Shown here one piece after another: positions 1 to 6,434 of a stretch of DNA of 6,765 nt; position 1 is the stretch's first letter; every line of letters starts with the position of its first letter. This DNA is from Pseudomonadota bacterium. GTDB taxonomy: Bacteria > Pseudomonadota > Gammaproteobacteria > Steroidobacterales > Steroidobacteraceae. A model generated the notes under the pieces. That model searched no databases and had not been told where the DNA came from. It saw only the letters and a program-made list of their open reading frames with translations. The position numbers were made by a program, and so were the translations under genes. The stretch is from assembly GCA_021815905.1 (NCBI GenBank), contig JAKAZP010000144.1, forward strand, positions 1-6,765, read 5' to 3'.

Positions 1-966
1 CGATCTCGGCGCGTCCAGGGCCCCTGGCAGTTCGTCGGCGAGCAGGCGGCGGCGCCGGGAGTGATCCAGCTTCGGCGCGCGGCGCTGATCCACGCGCACG
101 ATGCGACACGGCGCTGCGGGCTGCGCCGGAGCCGCGCGCTGTGGCGGACGGCGGCCATCGCCGCGATGCTGCTGCTGGCGGTGGGAGCCCTGACGCTCTG
201 GCAATGGCAGCGCCCGGCTCTCTACACCACCGGGTCGGGCGAGAGGCGCATCATCACGCTCGCCGACGGCTCGCAGGTCACGCTCGATTCGCGCAGCGAG
301 CTCACCGTCGATTACAGCGCGAACGCCCGCTCCCTGACGCTGCTCGAAGGCCAGGCGCGGTTCGACGTGGCGCACGACGTCGAGCGGCCCTTCACGGTGA
401 CGGCGGACGGTCACAAGGTGGTTGCGACGGGCACGGCGTTCGATGTGAACCTGCTCGGGCCCGAGCTGCTCGTGACCTTGATCCGGGGGCACGTGGTCGT
501 TCTGCCCCAGAGCGCGCCGACGCTGACCTTCCAGTCGATCGCCGCGAGCTCGGCGACGGCCTTGCGCTTGCCCCGGGTGCCCGCTCCCGGCTTCTCCGGC
601 GCGACGGTTCCGGACGACTGGAATCAGATCGTGCTCGCGCCGGGCGAGCAGCTCGTGATGACCGCCGATGCCGCCCCGCACCTGCGGCGCATCAACCTGC
701 ACCGCGTGACCGCCTGGGAGCAGGGTGAGATCGTCTTCAAGAACGAGCGCCTGGCGACGGTCGTCGAGCAGATGAACCGCTATGGGCGCCGGCGGCTGGT
801 CCTGGGAGATGCGCGCGCCGCCCGGCTGAGGATCAGCGGCGTATTCCGGGAGGGCGATCTCGCCGGGTTCGTGAGCACGCTGTCGAGCTACCTGCCGGTG
901 CGGGCGCAGGATCGGCCGGACGGCGCGGTCGTTCTCTCCTACAGGGCTGGCGCCTCGTCCCCCTGA
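1..966 (+). CDS. FecR-family anti-sigma/signal-transducing membrane protein, 5' partial
   Basis: FecR proteins sit in the inner membrane, sense the occupied outer-membrane receptor through their periplasmic part, and control an ECF sigma factor of the FecI type. The frame is open to base 1, and the residues before the GTG at 61 (with GPWQFVGEQAAAPG) look like the end of the usual cytoplasmic DUF4880 region, so I treat the gene as starting upstream of the window. Numbering from that GTG (301 residues): an Arg-rich cytoplasmic stretch, one transmembrane helix at about 30-48 (TAAIAAMLLLAVGALTLW), the FecR domain at about 57-148 (GERRIITLADGSQVTLDS, LLEGQARFDVAH, RPFTV, ATGTAFDV) and a C-terminal DUF4974/STN-like domain at about 216-285 (WEQGEIVFKNERLATVVEQM, then NRYGRRRLVL, RISGVF). 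A Pro/Ala-rich spacer of about 40 residues (149-190) between the two periplasmic domains is longer than I expect. The receptor gene follows 152 nt downstream. Family is near certain; the true start is unknown. Confidence 0.9.
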   Translation, partial: RSRRVQGPWQFVGEQAAAPGVIQLRRAALIHAHDATRRCGLRRSRALWRTAAIAAMLLLAVGALTLWQWQRPALYTTGSGERRIITLADGSQVTLDSRSELTVDYSANARSLTLLEGQARFDVAHDVERPFTVTADGHKVVATGTAFDVNLLGPELLVTLIRGHVVVLPQSAPTLTFQSIAASSATALRLPRVPAPGFSGATVPDDWNQIVLAPGEQLVMTADAAPHLRRINLHRVTAWEQGEIVFKNERLATVVEQMNRYGRRRLVLGDARAARLRISGVFREGDLAGFVSTLSSYLPVRAQDRPDGAVVLSYRAGASSP

Positions 967-1008
967 AGCCGGCTGCGGCGGCTCGGATACCCCTGGCGAC
1001 TATTTTTG

Positions 1009-1020
1009 CCTCGGCCGAGG
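1009..1020. repeat. 12-bp perfect palindrome in the fecR-receptor gap
   Basis: CCTCGGCCGAGG is its own reverse complement. It lies between two T-runs (TATTTTT before, ATTTTT after). As RNA it could form only a short hairpin (CCTC pairing with GAGG around GGCC), and the GAGG arm overlaps the AGGAGG at 1018-1023. It could be a weak terminator, a protein-binding dyad or chance in GC-rich DNA. No function can be assigned from sequence. Confidence 0.4.
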
Positions 1021-1023
1021 AGG
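1018..1023 (+). promoter_or_regulatory. Strong Shine-Dalgarno-like site before an alternative GTG start
   Basis: AGGAGG stands 8 nt before a GTG at 1032 that is in frame with the receptor. Use of this start would add 29 residues before the signal peptide. It is a better Shine-Dalgarno match than the site at 1105-1111, but the protein sequence favours the later start. Confidence 0.4.
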
Positions 1024-1104
1024 ATTTTTCCGTGGACGGCGTCTTAATGGCGAGCGAGCCCGGGAAAGCCACCGGCTCTGATCGGTCAAACGACACCAGT
1101 TCTC

Positions 1105-1111
1105 GAGGGGG
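1105..1111 (+). promoter_or_regulatory. Ribosome binding site of the TonB-dependent receptor
   Basis: GAGGGGG lies 7 nt upstream of the ATG at 1119. This spacing, together with a canonical signal peptide beginning exactly at that ATG, decides the preferred start of the receptor. Confidence 0.65.
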
Positions 1112-1118
1112 TATACGA

Positions 1119-4100
1119 ATGAGTGCGCACCTGCGTTGCGTCGCCCGGCTGCTGGCGGCGTTCCTCGCCGCATTGATCGTGTCGAGCCCGGTATGGGCCA
1201 ACGACGCGGTGTTTCACTTCCAGATCACCCGCGAGCCGCTTTCGAAGGCTCTGCGAACCTACGCGGAGATCTGCGGCAGGGATGTGATCTTCACGGAAGG
1301 CGTGGTCGCCGGCGCGCATCCGGTCTCGCTCGTCGGTAACTACACCGCCGCGGACGCCCTGACCCGCATGCTCGCGGGCACCAAGCTCATCGCGCAGCGC
1401 TCGCCCTCCGGCGCGTTGATGATTCGGCGCCGCTCGGAAGTGACCACCGGCATGGCGCAACACGGCGCCACCGGATCCCAGAGTGCCGCCGCGGGTGCGG
1501 CGCAGCCCGCCGCGGATCCCGCGGACCCCGACCCGGTGGATCCGCCCGCGCCGCAGACCGCGACGGCCGCTCCCGCACCGCAGCTGACCGAGGTGGTGGT
1601 GACCGGCAGCCGCATCGCGAGCCGCAGCTACACTTCCGCGAGCCCCCTGGTGTCGGTCGGCGCCGCGCAGATCGCCTCCGCCGGCCAGGTCTCCCTCGAC
1701 TCGGCCCTTGGGCAGATGCCGCAGTTCGCCGCCGCCCAGGGCCAGAGCGAGGTGGGTGACGTGCAGGGCGCGACCGGCTTCCAGGGCGGTCAGTCCTACG
1801 CCGACCTGCGCGGCCTCGGCCCCGAACGCACCCTGGTGCTGCTCGACGGCCAGCGCCTGGTGCCGACCAACCCGAACGGGGCGGTCGACCTCAACGTGAT
1901 CCCGATGGCGCTCATCGAGAGCGTCGATGTCATCACCGGCGGCGCTTCGGCGGTGTACGGCTCGGATGCCATGGCGGGCGTGGTCAACTTCCGGCTCCGC
2001 CAGCACTTCCAGGGCATCCAGCTCTCCTACCAGCACGGCGAGACCACCAGCGGCTACGGTCCCGAGGACAGCGTCAGCGTGCTGATGGGCGGCAATTTCG
2101 ACCACCATCGCGGCAACGCGGTGGTCGATCTGGAGTACAGCCAGCGCGGCGCCATCACCGGCGCCGACAGCGCGTTCTTCTCGAACAACGTGATCTTCAA
2201 TCGCGGTGTGCCGCGCGGTCCCGAGGGCATCTTCAACTCGACGGAGCTCGGCGGCAACATCCCGATCCCGACCATCAACTCCATCCTCGCCGGCTACCCG
2301 GGCACGACGCCCATTCCGGGCACCGGCAATTACGGCGGCTACATCGGCATCAACGGCAACGGGACGCTGTTCACCACGCGCAATCCCGGCAGCTGCGTGC
2401 AGAACTACCAGGGTCCGATCGGCAAGGTGCCCGGACTCGCGATCACCCCGGACTGCACCACCGTCAAGTCCTTCCTCGGGCCGTACTTCTTCGTGCAGAC
2501 GCCCCTGCAGCGCTACAACCTGTTCTCCCACCTGACCTACAACGTCAACGACAACGTGCAGGCCTACGCGCAGATCAACCTCATGCACTCGACGTCCCAG
2601 GACGTCAATGCCGCTTCCTACGTCGGCCCGGGCAAGTTCATCTACATCCCGACGAACAATCCGTTCGTCTACAACAACGGCGCCCTCAACACGGTACTGA
2701 CCGCGGCCGGCGTGCCGGTCGGAGCGGGCGTCGGCTCCGGCAACGTCATCAAGATGGAGGACTGGCTGACCGCGCTCGGTCCGCGCGTGGAAGGCTTCCT
2801 CTACGACGACTACCAGTTCACCACCGGTCTGCAGGGCGGGATAGGCTCGACCGACCTCGCCTGGAACGTGTTCGGCTCCTACGGCCAGACGAACATGCAG
2901 AACGACCAGGCCAACAACATCAACCTGCCGGCGCTCGAGACGGTGATGTTCGGGACGGCGAACTACCAGGGATCGAACGGCCAGAACTGCGCGGGCTACG
3001 GCTGGAATCCGCTGGGTGCCACGCCGATGAGCCCGGGCTGTCTGCAGTACGTGAGTGGCACGGCCAAGAACACCAATCTCATCACGCAGAAGTACCTCGA
3101 GGCCGACCTGAGCGGCACCCTCTGGCATCTGCCGCAGGGACCGCTGAAGTTCGCCGTGGGCGCCGATTATCGCGGCGACAGCTTCACGTACCGCGCCGAT
3201 CCGAGCCTCGACCCGGCGTTCAACGTGCTGCCCTCGAGCTACAACGGGCTCACCGACATCATCTCCCCGTCGTACGACCTCATCAGCTCGACGGGCGGCA
3301 CGCAGAACGTGCGCGAGGTGTACGTCGAGCTGCGCGCGCCGCTGTTGACCGACAAGCCGTTCGCCAAGGACGTCTCGCTGGACGTCGGCGGCCGTCATTC
3401 GCAGTACGATCACTTCGGCGGCACCAACACCTGGAAGGCCGACCTGCGCTGGCAGGTCGACGATGCGGTGATGTTCCGCGGCGGCTTCGAGCGTGCGATC
3501 CGCGCCCCGAGCCTGCAGGATCTCTACAATCCGACGGTCGCGGCACAGGACGCGCTCAACGTCGATCCGTGCAACTACAACAGCAGCTTCCGCACCGGAC
3601 CGAACGCGGTCCAGGTGACGGCGCTGTGCGCGGCGCAGTCCCCGGCGGCGGCCTCGCCGAGCTTCAACTACGGTCTGCAGTCGGCGAACGGCATCATCAC
3701 CGGCAACCCGAACCTGAAGCCCGAGGTGGCCAACACCTACTCGTTCGGCTTCGTGCTGACGCCGCACTTCCAGGCGCCGCTCGCCCGCGACCTCGGGGCG
3801 TCGGTGGACTACTATCACATCAAGATCAACGGAGCGATCGCCGGTGCGACGCTCAACTCGATCGTCCAGAACTGCTTCAATGTCGACGGCACGAATCCGA
3901 GCTATTCGAACGGCAACTTCTACTGCCAGCAGATCACGCGCGATTCGACCGGCGCAATCGTGCTCGCCAAGGAGTTCTCGCTGAACATCGGCTCGTACCT
4001 GACCGAGGGCGTGGACCTCGAGGGACACTGGGGCTTCGCGCTGCACGATCTCGGCCTGTCGGAGAAGTCCGGAAGAGTCCTGCTGCAGACCTACGTCTCC

Positions 4101-4541
4101 TATCTGCGCTCCCTGCAGATCGCGGGCGTCCCGGGGGTGCCGAACATCGACTTTGCGGGCTCGGTCGGCGATACGCAGACGGCCATGCAGGCCGACGGTA
4201 CCAGCGTGTCGGATCTGTCGCACCCGAAGTGGAAGGCGAACACCATGCTGGGCTACGAGATCGGGCCGGTCGGGGCGGCGCTGCACTGGCGCTACATCTC
4301 CTCGATGCAGGACCTCATGGACGGCGTCAACAGCGGTGATCCCGGCATTCCGGCGTACAGCTACTTCGACCTGAATGGGAACTACCAGGTGACCTCTCAT
4401 ATCCAGCTCACCGCCGGCCTGACGAACCTGTTCAACAAGCAGCCGCCGCGGGTCGCGGGCGCGCCGTTGCTCACGGATGCGGCAACCTACGACGTGATGG
4501 GCCGGACCTACTACGTCGGGGTGAAGGCGAATATCGAGTGA
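1119..4541 (+). CDS. TonB-dependent receptor with N-terminal STN signalling domain (FecA-like transducer)
   Basis: This is an outer-membrane active transporter of 1140 residues, energised by TonB-ExbBD; the substrate is unknown. The signal peptide is residues 1-27, with a hydrophobic core LLAAFLAALIV and cleavage after VWA. Residues 30-103 form an STN domain (FHFQITREPLSKALRTYAE, ADALTRMLAGTKL), the periplasmic module by which transducer-type receptors contact a FecR protein. An Ala/Pro/Asp-rich linker follows (about 110-155), then a TonB-box-like LTEVVVTGSR (156-165), and a plug with LRGLGPERTLVLLDGQRLVP and GGASAVYGSDAMAGVVNF (274-291). The rest is the beta-barrel, with ERAIRAPSLQDLY near residue 792 and a final strand region NLFNKQPPRV ... 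TYYVGVKANIE. Four Cys pairs (426/446, 624/641, 818/837, 919/936) probably close extracellular loops. The protein ends in Ile-Glu, not the usual aromatic residue. The preceding fecR-like gene and the STN domain imply regulation by an ECF sigma factor. An alternative GTG start at 1032 exists. Siderophore, other chelate or glycan import are all possible. Confidence 0.95.
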   Translation: MSAHLRCVARLLAAFLAALIVSSPVWANDAVFHFQITREPLSKALRTYAEICGRDVIFTEGVVAGAHPVSLVGNYTAADALTRMLAGTKLIAQRSPSGALMIRRRSEVTTGMAQHGATGSQSAAAGAAQPAADPADPDPVDPPAPQTATAAPAPQLTEVVVTGSRIASRSYTSASPLVSVGAAQIASAGQVSLDSALGQMPQFAAAQGQSEVGDVQGATGFQGGQSYADLRGLGPERTLVLLDGQRLVPTNPNGAVDLNVIPMALIESVDVITGGASAVYGSDAMAGVVNFRLRQHFQGIQLSYQHGETTSGYGPEDSVSVLMGGNFDHHRGNAVVDLEYSQRGAITGADSAFFSNNVIFNRGVPRGPEGIFNSTELGGNIPIPTINSILAGYPGTTPIPGTGNYGGYIGINGNGTLFTTRNPGSCVQNYQGPIGKVPGLAITPDCTTVKSFLGPYFFVQTPLQRYNLFSHLTYNVNDNVQAYAQINLMHSTSQDVNAASYVGPGKFIYIPTNNPFVYNNGALNTVLTAAGVPVGAGVGSGNVIKMEDWLTALGPRVEGFLYDDYQFTTGLQGGIGSTDLAWNVFGSYGQTNMQNDQANNINLPALETVMFGTANYQGSNGQNCAGYGWNPLGATPMSPGCLQYVSGTAKNTNLITQKYLEADLSGTLWHLPQGPLKFAVGADYRGDSFTYRADPSLDPAFNVLPSSYNGLTDIISPSYDLISSTGGTQNVREVYVELRAPLLTDKPFAKDVSLDVGGRHSQYDHFGGTNTWKADLRWQVDDAVMFRGGFERAIRAPSLQDLYNPTVAAQDALNVDPCNYNSSFRTGPNAVQVTALCAAQSPAAASPSFNYGLQSANGIITGNPNLKPEVANTYSFGFVLTPHFQAPLARDLGASVDYYHIKINGAIAGATLNSIVQNCFNVDGTNPSYSNGNFYCQQITRDSTGAIVLAKEFSLNIGSYLTEGVDLEGHWGFALHDLGLSEKSGRVLLQTYVSYLRSLQIAGVPGVPNIDFAGSVGDTQTAMQADGTSVSDLSHPKWKANTMLGYEIGPVGAALHWRYISSMQDLMDGVNSGDPGIPAYSYFDLNGNYQVTSHIQLTAGLTNLFNKQPPRVAGAPLLTDAATYDVMGRTYYVGVKANIE

Positions 4542-4594
4542 GGATCGGGCGGGCGTGGGGCGCGTTGCGCCTCGCGCCCGCGCCGGGCGTCGAG

Positions 4595-4648
4595 CGCGCG
4601 CCTGAGCGCGCGAGGCGCTGCGGCGCAATGCAAAGGGCGCTGCGCCTC
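4595..4648. terminator. GC-rich hairpins between convergent genes, possible bidirectional terminator
   Basis: The gap between the receptor stop (4541) and the end of the minus-strand GNAT gene (4647) contains a perfect 7-bp stem with a 4-nt loop (CGCGCGC at 4595-4601, CTGA, GCGCGCG at 4606-4612). It is followed by a longer-range pair, GAGGCGC at 4612-4618 with GCGCCTC at 4642-4648, which reaches into the GNAT stop codon. Neither is followed by a T-run on either strand, so a classical intrinsic terminator is not shown. The position between two convergent genes is what makes the call plausible. Confidence 0.3.
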
Positions 4649-5195
4649 AGGGCGTCTCGAGAGTCTTCGACATGGGGACGAACTCGATCGCAAGGCCGGG
4701 CCCGAGCTCATGGCGCACCTCGGGACCTGCGACGTAGCCGCGCGCCGCGTACAGCCGCACTCCGGGCAAGGTGGCCAGCAGCTCGGTTCGCCCAAACCCC
4801 CGGCGGCGCGCCTCGCGCTCGCAGTGCGCCAGGAGCCTGCTGCCGATGCCGCGGCGCGCGGTCCGTGGGTCGACGAAGAACGCGCGGATCTTCGCCGCAT
4901 CGGTGCTCGGGTCGAGCAGGCCGGCATCCCGGTCCGCGCGCGCATCACCGCCGAAGAGCGTACGCCGAAAGCTCCATCCGCCGCAGCCCGCCAGCGCGCC
5001 GTCGATCTCGATGACGAAGTACGTTCCGTCGGCGATGAGCTGACTGTCGAGACCGAACGCGCCCCGCAGCGCCGCCTCGATCTGCTCCCGGGAATAGTCG
5101 CGGGCGCCGAGCCCGCGGATCGAGCGGGCGATCAGCGCCGTGATCGCCTCGGCGTCCGCCTCGCGCGCCTGACGAAGATGCCATTGCTCCGACAC
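4647..5195 (-). CDS. GNAT-family N-acetyltransferase
   Basis: The 182-residue product is a single-domain GNAT protein, which transfers an acetyl group from acetyl-CoA to an amine; the acceptor cannot be predicted. The N-terminal part, LRQAREADAEAITALIARSI, is the usual beta1-alpha1 opening. Residues 60-74 (FVIEIDGALAGCGGW) form the beta2-beta3 hairpin. Residues 103-126 carry motif A: IRAFFVDP followed by ARRGIGSRLL, the pyrophosphate-binding turn. It matches R/Q-x-x-G-x-G except that the first position is Ala. The C-terminal part has LYAARGY (148-154), the typical motif B segment. Residues 82-101 (GGDARADRDAGLLDPSTDAA) form the loop before motif A, common in this soluble subgroup. The start is a GTG (complement of 5193-5195) with only a weak upstream AGGCGGA. 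The gene is convergent with the receptor and divergent from the glycosyltransferase, so it is probably transcribed alone. Length and motifs are complete. Confidence 0.9.
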   Translation of the reverse strand: MSEQWHLRQAREADAEAITALIARSIRGLGARDYSREQIEAALRGAFGLDSQLIADGTYFVIEIDGALAGCGGWSFRRTLFGGDARADRDAGLLDPSTDAAKIRAFFVDPRTARRGIGSRLLAHCEREARRRGFGRTELLATLPGVRLYAARGYVAGPEVRHELGPGLAIEFVPMSKTLETP

Positions 5196-5244
5196 GGAGT
5201 GTCCGCCTGCCTTCCGGCCCGATTCCCGTCAGTGTGCCGGGAGA

Positions 5245-5278
5245 GCTGCGCGGCCGGCAAGGCGCGGCGCCGCGCAGC
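5245..5278. repeat. 10-bp inverted repeat with a nested 14-bp palindrome
   Basis: GCTGCGCGGC (5245-5254) is perfectly complementary to GCCGCGCAGC (5269-5278) across a 14-nt loop. The right arm also overlaps a perfect 14-bp palindrome, GCGCGGCGCCGCGC (5262-5275), so two mutually exclusive hairpins are possible. The repeat lies between the GTG of the minus-strand GNAT gene and the first ligase-like residues, in what would be the GNAT 5' leader. No T-run follows on either strand. It may be a structural remnant at the ligase truncation point or chance in GC-rich DNA. Confidence 0.45.
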
Positions 5279-5287
5279 GGGAGCTCC

Positions 5288-5583
5288 GTTTGCGCTTCCC
5301 CCGGCGGCGAGTCGCATCCGGCGCCTCTCGAGCGAGACGCCCGCGATGCTCGGCCCGGGTTTCACCGGTCATGCTCCGGGCGGCCCGAGCCGCCGGCGGA
5401 CGGAACGCTCGGGCGAATGGCGCCCCTCAGGCCCGAGCTCGTGGCGGAGGGGTACTACGACCCGGTTACCGGCGGCCGGTTCCGGCACGGAACGCGGTTG
5501 CCGCGCGGGCCGCCGGCAGCGCGTCGGGGGGGTCTCCGGAGCCGTTGCCACTCGAGCGCGTCAAACCGGCTGCCGGACGATAA
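5288..5583 (+). pseudogene. Decayed C-terminal fragment of an ATP-dependent DNA ligase
   Basis: Intact relatives are bacterial ATP-dependent DNA ligases of roughly 300-350 residues (LigC or LigD ligase-domain type) that seal nicks in DNA repair. Only the C-terminal OB-fold part is recognisable, split over frames. GPGFTGHAPGGPSR...RSGEW reads in the third frame (about 5352-5420). PLRPELVAE, YYDPVTGG and RFRHGTRL read in the second frame (about 5423-5500). The family consensus, as I remember it, runs continuously as FTGRAPGGPSRW...EW.PLRPELV.EV.YD.VTGGRFRHGT, so one base appears lost just after the TGG at 5418-5420. Two weaker joins are VCAS in the second frame at 5288-5299, leading into PAASRIRRL in the third, and RC at 5543-5548, leading into LERVKPAAGR plus TAA (5581-5583) in the first. 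The adenylation domain is absent: the GNAT gene occupies the upstream DNA on the other strand. The 92 nt from 5196 to 5287 hold only a hairpin. Confidence 0.75.
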
Positions 5584-5620
5584 ACTCACCGCAACGGGGC
5601 GGTCGGCAGACGGGAGAGCA

Positions 5621-6394
5621 GTGAGCGCGGTCACTCGAAGCGGCCTTTCGGCCTGCATCATCACTTACAACGAGGCGGGGCGGATCGAGGCCTGCGTGCG
5701 CTCGGTGAGCTTTTGCGACGAGGTGATCGTGGTCGACTCCCATTCGACCGACGGAACGCGCGAGCTCGCCGCGGCGCTCGGTGCCCGGGTGCTCGAGCGG
5801 GATTGGCCGGGCTATCGGTCGCAGAAGCAATTCGCGGTCGATGCCGCGCGCCACGACTGGGTGCTGTGTCTCGATGCCGACGAGCGGGTGACCGAGGCAC
5901 TGCGGGCGCAGATCGAGCGGTTGCGCGCGAGCGGCTTCGAGGGCTACGCCGGCTGGTCGGTACCGCGCATCACCGATTACTTCGGTCGCTTTCTGCGGCA
6001 CGGCAACGCGTATCCGGATCGCCTCGTGCGGCTCTTCGACCGCCGGCGCGGCGCCTGGACCGGTCCGGAAATTCATGAGAACACGCGGGTCGAAGGCCGG
6101 GTGGGCAAGCTCCACGGGCACCTCGAGCACTTCTCCTACCGCAGCCTCGGCGATCATCACGACCGCATGCAGAAGTACGCCGAGCTCATGTCGCAGGCGC
6201 TCTACGCTTCGGGCAAGCGCTGCGGTCTCGGCAAGGTGCTGCTCAATCCTCAGTGGCGCTTCATTCGCGGCTACGTCCTTCGGCTCGGTTTTCTCGACGG
6301 CTGGCGCGGCCTGGTCTTCGCCCTGGTGGAATCGAATTACGTGCGCCGCAAGTACCTGCACCTCTACATGCGCTGCCGGGGACTGCCGAGCTGA
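5621..6394 (+). CDS. GT2-family glycosyltransferase, WaaE/LgtF type (LPS inner-core glucosyltransferase-like)
   Basis: The 257-residue product has the normal length for this family, whose studied members add beta-1,4-glucose to heptose I of the lipopolysaccharide inner core at the cytoplasmic face of the inner membrane. The sugar and acceptor here are inferred from family only. Residues 9-18 are LSACIITYNE, the nucleotide-binding start of the GT-A fold. DEVIVVDSHSTDGT surrounds Asp39. The metal-binding D-x-D is D85-A-D87-E in CLDADERVT, preceded by QKQFAVDAARHDWVL, strongly typical of WaaE. Later landmarks are PDRLVRLFDRRRGAWTGPEIHE and the C-terminal DHHDRMQKYAEL helix. No membrane segment is evident. 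I chose the GTG at 5621 because the protein then begins about ten residues before the fold, and GGGAG lies 4 nt upstream. The frame is open much further back (GTG/ATG at 5234 and 5417), but those residues are the ligase remnant. No other LPS gene is nearby. Confidence 0.92.
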   Translation: MSAVTRSGLSACIITYNEAGRIEACVRSVSFCDEVIVVDSHSTDGTRELAAALGARVLERDWPGYRSQKQFAVDAARHDWVLCLDADERVTEALRAQIERLRASGFEGYAGWSVPRITDYFGRFLRHGNAYPDRLVRLFDRRRGAWTGPEIHENTRVEGRVGKLHGHLEHFSYRSLGDHHDRMQKYAELMSQALYASGKRCGLGKVLLNPQWRFIRGYVLRLGFLDGWRGLVFALVESNYVRRKYLHLYMRCRGLPS

Positions 6395-6434
6395 CGGAAA
6401 GCGCGGCCGAGGATCGATGGCGCCGGCCGTGGTG

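Noticed and set aside
2..64. A second-frame segment ending in TGA at 62-64, overlapping the GTG at 61 (GTGA), as if an upstream sigma gene ended there
   Set aside because: The visible residues are low-complexity Ser/Arg with no sigma-factor motif, while the first frame upstream of 61 reads like normal FecR sequence. The overlap is probably coincidence.
1022..1045. Possible FecI-type ECF promoter (GGATTT ... GTCTT)
   Set aside because: The spacing between the two elements is too short and the -35 match is weak, so a promoter cannot be supported.
1086..4628. An 1180-codon open frame on the minus strand covering the entire receptor gene
   Set aside because: Its translation is dominated by Arg, Val, Ala, His and Gly with no recognisable domain, as expected for the antisense of a high-GC gene. 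The plus-strand protein has full family motifs.
5581..5586. TAAACT as a -10 element for the glycosyltransferase
   Set aside because: There is no -35 hexamer at a suitable distance, and the TAA is better explained as the old ligase stop codon.
4710..5624. A 304-codon plus-strand frame running antisense through the GNAT gene and on into the ligase remnant
   Set aside because: The first part is an antisense shadow of the GNAT. Only its end (GPGFTGHAPGG...) carries ligase residues, already assigned to the pseudogene.
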